Origin: Bacteroidota bacterium
GTDB lineage: Bacteria; Bacteroidota; Bacteroidia; Bacteroidales; WCHB1-69
Assembly (NCBI GenBank): GCA_023392945.1
Contig: JAEWNB010000044.1
Span: forward strand, 1 to 10,983
Length of the DNA stretch: 10,983 bases
Direction: 5' to 3'
How positions within the stretch are numbered: the first letter of the stretch is position 1; each line of letters begins with the position of its first letter. Of this stretch, positions 1 through 6,453 are shown in pieces. The notes under the pieces were generated by a model. That model was not told where the DNA came from. It worked only from the letters and a program-made list of their open reading frames with translations, and did no database searches. The translations under genes were made by a program, and so were the position numbers.

Positions 1-2438
1 ACCCACATATAAGAAGAGACATTATTAATTCCCAGCAAATTGAAAACCTCAAAGTAGAGCCCTGCATTTTTAATGGCACGGAAGAATTTAGTTTTATGTT
101 TCATTCGGTCGCGGCTTTGTTCCAGGAACATGTAGGAAAAGCCGATATCAACTCTGCGATACCAAGGCATTCTGGTAACTTGTTTATCCCCATTTTTATC
201 AGTATAAACAATTTTGTAGCGTTCTGCACCCGGTGCTCCGTAGGGAAGACCACTGGCAAAAACAAAATTGAGATGCACTCTGACGGGAGGATAAGAAGGA
301 ATATTATCCTGAAAAAAGAGGTTAATAGTAAAACTTTGGTCGGATGGTCTTGGAATATAGCCAGGCTCAATTTTATTGCCGTCATCATCATAATAGTAAT
401 CATCCAAGATATCTTCCTGAGTTTTCATCAGAGAGAGGGATATCCAAGATTCAAGGCCGGGGATAAATTCTCCGCTCAACTTCATATCTATACCGGTAGC
501 ATACCCCACAGCATCATTTTTACCGCTATAGATAATTTTGACATTATCCACAGTATAAGAAATCAAGCGGTCCATATATTTGTAGTAAGCCTCTCCTGTG
601 AGTTTAAAAGGCCTTCTCCAGATCAAAAAATTGTACTCAGATGCCAAGACCACCTGATACGAACGTTGGGCTTTAATATCAGAATTAAGTTCTCCCTTAG
701 CATTTCTCATTTCACGATAAAAAGGAGGTTGGTAATAGAGACCTGTTTTCAGGAAGAATATCCAATTTTGTTTCCATCTCGGCTTAAATAGGAGATTGAC
801 ACGTGGAGAGACGAGTAATTCATTATTAAAAGTCCAATAATTAAAGCGCAGGCCACCATTCAGAATAAAGCGGGTTGCGCTATCACCGTCGATTCTCCAG
901 GTATCTTGAATAAATCCGGTAAAGCGGAAAGTATTGAGATCATTATTAGCGTTAAGGTAGCCGTTTTCGCCGAAATACAAAATACGGGAAGGGTCATTCA
1001 AAGGTACTTCCTCACCCGGAGTAGTGTATATATTGGGGAGCGTATAACCTGAAGAGTCAACAAGAGCCCATTCTTTAATTTGGTCATTTATAATTTCATT
1101 TTGTGCCTTAATTCCCCAAGAAAGTACATTCCTTGGCAATCGATGTTCACCGCGCAGGTCAGCAGCTGACACTACAGCTGAAATATAATTTCGTGCATGA
1201 TTAAGATAGGTCCCAACTCCTCTCACTGAGACAACATTAGCCATATCTTCAGAGTCTCTGCTTAAGTCAGGCTCAATATCACTCAACCAATATTGTCCCT
1301 GAATATCATAAGTTTCACTTTCCTTCGCATAATAAGAAGAAATAATGAGTTTATAGTTATTGGATAAATTCGGTTTATAGGTGAAAGTCAATCCACCTAA
1401 ATAATTTTCATATTGATCCACTTCCTGACCGTCAAAATAGACTATAAGACTTTTGATATCTGAAAAAGAACCGAATTTTGTTTCACGTTCTGACGGTGTA
1501 AATAGATATTTATTTTTAGCAAAGTTCCCCAACAGACTAATTTCCAATTTCTTGATAGGATTCCAGACAAAAAGCATTTGGGCATCAAAAAAGCGGGGTT
1601 TATAATCGCCTTTTGTCTCAAGGGAGTTCAGAATATAGGCATTGGATTTATAGCGGATACCCACAAGATAGGAAAAAACATTTTTCACATTTCCTTCCAC
1701 ATGAGCTGTAGCCCCGAGCAAACTTGCCGATACTGAGCCACCAAAGTGATTAGGTTTTTTATAGTCAACATCCAGCACAGATGACATTTTATCGCCATAT
1801 TTAGGTTCAAAACCTCCCGAAGAAAATTTAACACCGCTGGTAAGGTCCATATTGACAAAACTCAGACCTTCTTGTTGTCCGCTTCGGACCAAAAAGGGAC
1901 GATAAATCTCAATATCATTCACATAAACAAGATTCTCGTCATAGTTACCGCCTCTGACGTTATACTGATTACTTAATTCATTAGAAGAGAAAGTTCCCGG
2001 CATCATTTTAATAAGAGATTCAACACCACCGGAGGGAGTAGGAATTTTAAAAGAGAGATCGGGGTCAATGCGTACGTAGCCATCTTCAAATTTAGCTTTC
2101 ACATCAAATGTTGGCAACTGTTCTCCCGATAGCGGTAAAACAAAATTCATTTTCACCTTTTCATTATTTCTAAGGTGAACAGTGACAATAGTATCTTTGT
2201 AGGAGATATGCTGAAGAAAGACCTCGACATCTTTTCCTGCCGGAATTTTTAATTCATAATAGCCATTATGAGAAGACAAAGTATTAATTTCTTTTTCGTT
2301 AGTAGAAATAAAGAAATTTTCAACAGGATTATTCTTTTCATCGACAATGGTTCCGAAAAGAGTTCCGAATTGTTGTCCATACAATGGCAACACTGTCAAG
2401 CAGCATGCAATTACAATTATCTGGACAAAACGATTCAA
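1..2438 (-). CDS. TonB-dependent outer-membrane receptor, C-terminus cut by the window edge
   Basis: Probable TonB-energised outer-membrane transporter. Reading right to left, the frame is open without a stop for 812 codons; I translated it across its length and found no frameshift. A signal peptide (residues 1 to about 22, NRF followed by a hydrophobic stretch ending LPLYGQQ) leads into a carboxypeptidase-D-regulatory-like beta domain (about 24-105), a plug (about 130-235) containing VRGGNYDEN at 162-169 and nearby, then IEIYRPFLVRSGQQEG, and a long beta-barrel rich in alternating aromatic strands. The last visible residues are FNLLGINNVSSYMW; relatives usually continue about 30 more residues, so little is missing. 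No ATG lies between the upstream in-frame stop at 2451-2453 and the signal peptide, so TTG at 2436-2438 is the best start. The next in-frame ATG would remove the signal peptide. No SusD-like gene is adjacent and the substrate is unknown. Family assignment is strong; function beyond transport is not shown. Confidence 0.93.
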   Translation of the reverse strand, partial: MNRFVQIIVIACCLTVLPLYGQQFGTLFGTIVDEKNNPVENFFISTNEKEINTLSSHNGYYELKIPAGKDVEVFLQHISYKDTIVTVHLRNNEKVKMNFVLPLSGEQLPTFDVKAKFEDGYVRIDPDLSFKIPTPSGGVESLIKMMPGTFSSNELSNQYNVRGGNYDENLVYVNDIEIYRPFLVRSGQQEGLSFVNMDLTSGVKFSSGGFEPKYGDKMSSVLDVDYKKPNHFGGSVSASLLGATAHVEGNVKNVFSYLVGIRYKSNAYILNSLETKGDYKPRFFDAQMLFVWNPIKKLEISLLGNFAKNKYLFTPSERETKFGSFSDIKSLIVYFDGQEVDQYENYLGGLTFTYKPNLSNNYKLIISSYYAKESETYDIQGQYWLSDIEPDLSRDSEDMANVVSVRGVGTYLNHARNYISAVVSAADLRGEHRLPRNVLSWGIKAQNEIINDQIKEWALVDSSGYTLPNIYTTPGEEVPLNDPSRILYFGENGYLNANNDLNTFRFTGFIQDTWRIDGDSATRFILNGGLRFNYWTFNNELLVSPRVNLLFKPRWKQNWIFFLKTGLYYQPPFYREMRNAKGELNSDIKAQRSYQVVLASEYNFLIWRRPFKLTGEAYYKYMDRLISYTVDNVKIIYSGKNDAVGYATGIDMKLSGEFIPGLESWISLSLMKTQEDILDDYYYDDDGNKIEPGYIPRPSDQSFTINLFFQDNIPSYPPVRVHLNFVFASGLPYGAPGAERYKIVYTDKNGDKQVTRMPWYRRVDIGFSYMFLEQSRDRMKHKTKFFRAIKNAGLYFEVFNLLGINNVSSYMW

Positions 2439-2495
2439 GGTATAAAATAATTATTACAATCTATAATTACGTAAAAAAAAGCCGAATATTGTATT

Positions 2496-2525
2496 AAAAA
2501 AAAACTGCCACACAAAATAGTGCAG
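2496..2525 (-). terminator. Rho-independent terminator after rpmB
   Basis: On the minus strand a short hairpin with stem CTGC...GCAG, extended by two more pairs past a bulged G and closed by a loop of about eight bases, is followed directly by nine T residues. It starts 29 bases after the rpmB stop codon and lies before the start of the next receptor gene, so it should separate the two transcription units. Confidence 0.65.
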
Positions 2526-2554
2526 CAGGAGATATAGAGGCTACATCAAAAATA

Positions 2555-2791
2555 TTATTTAATATATCCTTTTTCGCTTGATTCAACGATGCATTTCCAG
2601 ATCCCTTTTTTGTTGATATTACGTAAGCCGTGAGCAGATACCTTAAGGATAACCCATTCATCCAATTCGGGAACATAGAATTTTTTAATATGCAAATTTG
2701 GATTAAATTTTCTTTTAGTTTTGATATTAGAGTGAGAAACATTATTTCCAACAATTGCTTTTTTTCCTGTAATTTGGCAAACTCGTGACAT
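2555..2791 (-). CDS. rpmB: 50S ribosomal protein L28
   Basis: Structural protein of the large ribosomal subunit. The 78-residue basic product opens MSRVCQITGKKAIVGNNVSH, the characteristic L28 N-terminus, followed by a KTKRKF segment and, near the C-terminal half, the L28-like stretch SAHGLRNINKKG. Length is normal for Bacteroidetes L28. The ATG at 2791 is preceded by an A/T-rich leader without a Shine-Dalgarno sequence, usual for the phylum, and by a clear TAnnTTTG promoter. The gene is a single-gene transcription unit: a promoter lies between it and clpX, and a hairpin with a T-run follows. In many Bacteroidetes rpmG (L33) follows immediately, but only 116 bases separate rpmB from the next gene start and they contain no L33 reading frame. 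A second frame of similar length overlapping this one has no family features. Confidence 0.96.
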   Translation of the reverse strand: MSRVCQITGKKAIVGNNVSHSNIKTKRKFNPNLHIKKFYVPELDEWVILKVSAHGLRNINKKGIWKCIVESSEKGYIK

Positions 2792-2837
2792 TTTATCTAT
2801 TTATTTTATGTTATTTATACTCTTTTTATTTGGTGTG

Positions 2838-2845
2838 CAAAAATA
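2838..2845 (-). promoter_or_regulatory. Bacteroidetes-type -7 promoter element for rpmB
   Basis: The minus strand reads TATTTTTG, an exact match to the Bacteroidetes primary sigma -7 consensus TAnnTTTG, 46 bases before the rpmB ATG. No clear TTG-type -33 element is visible at the expected distance, which is common in this phylum. Transcription would start about seven bases downstream, giving an A/T-rich leader of around 40 bases. The same 11-base sequence recurs before tig. Confidence 0.7.
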
Positions 2846-2877
2846 CACTTTTTTTTGAAACATACGATTCAGTAATT

Positions 2878-2903
2878 AAAAAAATATTTTGCCAACAAAG
2901 CAA
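2878..2903 (-). terminator. Weak possible terminator after clpX
   Basis: Shortly after the clpX stop the minus strand has a four-pair stem TTGC...GCAA with a seven-base loop, followed by ATA, T-rich sequence and a run of seven T. The stem is short, so termination here may be inefficient or the hairpin may be chance. Its place at the end of the tig-clpP-clpX operon is the main support. Confidence 0.3.
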
Positions 2904-2924
2904 CTACATTTCAAGATAGTATAA

Positions 2925-4146
2925 TTATTTATCCAGAAATGAAAAGATCGAATGTTCGAATTGTTCTTTAGCGTAAAGCATGTCAATTGTAATATTTTTC
3001 TTTTTTGAAGAGGGAAAATCAAACATTGCATTAGTCATAATTTTCTCTATAATAGACCTAAGACCACGGGCTCCGAGTTTCAATTCAACTGCCTTATTAA
3101 CAATGTAATCAATTGCTTCATCGGCAAAAACGAGTTTAATACCATCCAGTTCAAAGAGTTGAATATACTGTTTAATAAGGGCATTTTTAGGCTCCATCAG
3201 AATCTGTTTAAGTGCCTCTTTATCAAGATGAGTCATATAGGTAATCACAGGGAATCTTCCGCACAATTCAGGAATGAGGCCGAAAGTTTTGAGATCCTGA
3301 GAGGATATATATTTCATCATATTATTTTTATCGAGTTGGCGATTTTTCTTATTATAGCCAATCACATTAGTATTCATTCTTTCGGCAATAATTTTGTCGA
3401 TACTATTAAAAGCGCCGCTACCGATAAAGAGAATATTTTGGGTATTTACCTGAATAAATTTCTGTTCAGGGTGTTTTCTGCCTCCTTCCGGGGGAACATT
3501 AACGATGGAACCTTCCAGAAGTTTCAGGAGAGATTGTTGCACTCCTTCACCGGAGACATCACGGGTAATAGAAGGGTTGTCGCCACCTTTACGGGCGATT
3601 TTGTCAATTTCATCGATAAAAACAATTCCCTTTTCCGCTTTATCCACATCGTAATCGGCAGCTTGCAGCAAACGTGTAAGAATACTTTCTACATCTTCTC
3701 CAACGTAGCCGGCTTCAGTAAAGACAGTTGCATCGGCAATGCAGAAAGGGACCTCCAGTAATTTTGCAATAGTACGCGCGAGCAAAGTCTTTCCGGTACC
3801 TGTTTCTCCTACAAGGATTATATTAGATTTCTCTATTTCTACCTCTTTGTTATTGTGAGTTGCAAAGAGAATACGCTTAAAATGGTTATAAACGGCGACA
3901 GAAATCACTTTTTTAGCTTCATCCTGACCAATAACATATTGATCTAGATATTCTTTAATTTCTTTAGGTTTAAGAAGCTTAAAATTAAAAGTATTAGATT
4001 TAGAAGATTCTTTAAATTTATACTCTTTAAGAATATCCTTAACAGCTTCGGCGCAATCTTCACAGATAGAACCACTGATTCCGTGTATTAAGAGTTTAGA
4101 TGAGGGGATTTTTTGATTACAAAAACTGCAAATATTATCGATAGGT

Positions 4147-4160
<14 letters not shown>
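2925..4160 (-). CDS. clpX: ATP-dependent Clp protease ATP-binding subunit ClpX
   Basis: Hexameric AAA+ unfoldase that recognises tagged or damaged cytoplasmic proteins and threads them into ClpP. The 411-residue protein is full length. An N-terminal zinc-binding domain has cysteines 11, 14, 33 and 36 (CxxC...CxxC). The AAA+ module follows with Walker A GETGTGKT at 118-125, pore-1 loop GYVG at 151-154, Walker B IVFIDEID at 179-186, the RKH pore loop at 228-230, a GRFPV segment carrying the probable arginine finger R302, and sensor 2 GARGLR at 363-368. The loop that docks on ClpP reads IGY (267-269) where E. coli has IGF. The ATG at 4160 overlaps the end of clpP by 14 bases, implying translational coupling and one transcript with tig and clpP. 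All catalytic motifs are intact, so it should be active. Confidence 0.98.
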
Positions 4161-4836
<676 letters not shown>

Positions 4837-4838
4837 GA

Positions 4839-6326
4839 TTATTCCGATTTTTTGGTTGACTTTTTGGTTGACTTTTTCGTTGTTTTATCAGTAGAATTAG
4901 CTTCAGGCTCAGTCAAGGTCTCTTTTGTTTTCTTTGTTTTAGTCTTTTTTGAATCTGTTTCGTCAGACTTTGCAGTTTTAGATTTTCCACTATTCGTTTT
5001 GTCATCTTCACTAATATTCTTTCCACTAACGAAAGAAACAAAATCCTTAAAATCTCCGGAAATGACTTCCAGATTCAAATTTTTCTTTAATACATCTTCA
5101 ATTTTCTTATCAAAAAGGGTATCGTAGATTCTTTTAACATCTTCTTTGTTCTTAAGTGCGTCATTAACAAGAGAATTCAAACGATCCTCAACGGATTCTG
5201 TGTTAAAGTTAGCAAAATAGTTTTTAATAAAATAGTCGCGTACATATCCCTTAACTTCTTCTTCGGATACTTTAATGTCGTTATCTTTTGTAAGTTGAGA
5301 TTCGATCATTTGCCATTTGAAAGACTTAATATAATCGGGATATTTCTCTTCCAATGTTTCGGGAGTCATATCTTTTTGGGTAGCCAGAATATAGCGTTTA
5401 ATAAAATCGTCAGGGAAACTAATTTCTATATTATCCAGTAAAACGCCTACAGCTTCATTCATAAAATGACGGTCAGATTCTTCTTTCCAATGGGCTTCAA
5501 TCTCAGTAGTCGCATAATTTTCAAGTTCTTTTTCATCATTAACATTACCGTCAGGAAATGCTTTTTTGAAAAATTCATCATTCAAATCAGCGGGTGTAAC
5601 TCTACCAATGGATGAGATCTTAAGGATGTATGAATAAGGATTATTCTTATCAATATCTTGTTCCTTTATCTTCAAGAATTTTTGCAAAGAAGTCTCCTCA
5701 GCAAACATTGTTTTGAGAGAGATTTCGATTTCATCATCAACTTTTTTTCCTAAGAAAGACTTTTTCCCCTCTTCGCTTAATTCATTAACAAAGAAAAAAG
5801 CATCTTTTTCGTCATATTTCACAGAAACATAATCTTCTTCTTCAATAGTTTCAGGAGAAATATAATTTCCGTGACGTTTTCTCAGTTGGTTAAAATACTC
5901 CTCTTTCTCAGTTTGAGAAGCCACAATATTAAAACTCTTTATGGCAGGTAATGTAGAATAATCCATATTGAACTCAGGGAGGAGGGCATATTCAAAAGTA
6001 AAGATAAAATCATCTTTTTTATCAAAATCGGCTTTTGTTTTTTCATTCACCGGAAGCGGTTCGAGTAATATCTTTAAGTTATTATCATTAATATGGTCAT
6101 AAATAGCTTTAGAGATCATATCATTTATTTCATCAGCGAGAATATTTTTCTCATACATTTTTTTAATCAGTCCCATTGGAGCATTCCCTGGTCTAAATCC
6201 CGGAACTTGTGATTTTTGGCGTTGTTTTTTCAAAGCAGTTTCCACTTTTTCAGCGTAGTCATTACTCGTGATCTCAATCCTTAATTCCTGAACTGTACCA
6301 CTTTGTCTTTCATTTACAATGTTCAT
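4839..6326 (-). CDS. tig: Trigger factor, ribosome-associated chaperone, with a basic C-terminal tail
   Basis: Chaperone that binds near the ribosomal exit tunnel and shields nascent chains. At 495 residues it is longer than most family members. The N-terminal ribosome-binding domain (about 1-120) has the signature GFRPGNAP at 43-50, the same positions as GFRKGKVP in E. coli; F44 and R45 are kept, while the lysines at 46 and 48 are proline and asparagine. Residues about 150-245 fill the place of the FKBP-type isomerase domain but show no recognisable active-site pattern, so isomerase activity is doubtful. Residues about 246-435 form the helical substrate-binding C-terminal domain. The extra length is a Lys/Ser/Thr/Glu-rich, probably disordered tail from about 440 to 495, ending in STKK repeats. 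It is the first gene of tig-clpP-clpX, with a promoter 34 bases upstream of its ATG. Confidence 0.96.
   Translation of the reverse strand: MNIVNERQSGTVQELRIEITSNDYAEKVETALKKQRQKSQVPGFRPGNAPMGLIKKMYEKNILADEINDMISKAIYDHINDNNLKILLEPLPVNEKTKADFDKKDDFIFTFEYALLPEFNMDYSTLPAIKSFNIVASQTEKEEYFNQLRKRHGNYISPETIEEEDYVSVKYDEKDAFFFVNELSEEGKKSFLGKKVDDEIEISLKTMFAEETSLQKFLKIKEQDIDKNNPYSYILKISSIGRVTPADLNDEFFKKAFPDGNVNDEKELENYATTEIEAHWKEESDRHFMNEAVGVLLDNIEISFPDDFIKRYILATQKDMTPETLEEKYPDYIKSFKWQMIESQLTKDNDIKVSEEEVKGYVRDYFIKNYFANFNTESVEDRLNSLVNDALKNKEDVKRIYDTLFDKKIEDVLKKNLNLEVISGDFKDFVSFVSGKNISEDDKTNSGKSKTAKSDETDSKKTKTKKTKETLTEPEANSTDKTTKKSTKKSTKKSE
4849..4884 (-). repeat. 12-base tandem repeat encoding the STKK tail of trigger factor
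   Basis: Two perfect adjacent copies of plus-strand TTTTTGGTTGAC (4849-4860 and 4861-4872) are followed by a diverged third copy, TTTTTCGTTGTT. In frame each copy encodes a four-residue Lys-Lys-Ser-Thr unit at the extreme C-terminus of trigger factor. Because the unit is a multiple of three, slippage would change tail length without breaking the frame. Confidence 0.8.
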
Positions 6327-6359
6327 TATTATTCAAATTTATTTTTAATAATCAGGGTG

Positions 6360-6367
6360 CAAAAATA
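6360..6367 (-). promoter_or_regulatory. Bacteroidetes-type -7 promoter element for the tig-clpP-clpX operon
   Basis: The minus strand reads TATTTTTG, exactly matching TAnnTTTG, with its last base 34 bases before the tig ATG. The short leader that follows is A/T-rich with no Shine-Dalgarno sequence. The -33 region falls within an inverted repeat (6371-6405), and no TTG is present at the standard spacing. Confidence 0.7.
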
Positions 6368-6370
6368 GTA

Positions 6371-6405
6371 AAAATGTTGATTACTTTTATTAATATCAAC
6401 ATTTT
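6371..6405 (-). terminator. Perfect 11-bp inverted repeat between the receptor gene and tig
   Basis: Arms AAAATGTTGAT (6371-6381) and ATCAACATTTT (6395-6405) are exact reverse complements around a 13-base loop. On the minus strand the hairpin begins 48 bases after the receptor stop codon and continues into TACTATTTTT, so it could terminate that transcript. The stem is A/T-rich with only three G-C pairs and ends three bases from the tig -7 element, so it might instead be an operator. Both readings are inferences. Confidence 0.4.
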
Positions 6406-6453
6406 AAAACAAGTCAGTAAGAAGAATGTTTAACAGGAAACGAGAGAGTATGA

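Noticed and set aside
96..791. Plus-strand open frame of 231 codons opposite the left receptor gene
   Set aside because: The opposite strand encodes an intact, family-typical barrel across the whole stretch; the plus-strand product has no recognisable domain or signal and looks like a mirror of it.
2471..2480. Second poly-A run upstream of the left receptor as another terminator
   Set aside because: No stem of useful length precedes it on the minus strand.
2494..2754. Minus-strand frame of 86 codons overlapping rpmB
   Set aside because: It is an alternative frame of the L28 gene, runs through the terminator, and lacks any recognisable feature.
3159..3761. Plus-strand open frame of 200 codons opposite clpX
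   Set aside because: It lies entirely within clpX, whose motifs are intact, and has no family resemblance or start context.
4849..4884. Short tandem repeat as a CRISPR-like array
   Set aside because: The copies are adjacent without spacers, only 12 bases long and in frame within a gene.
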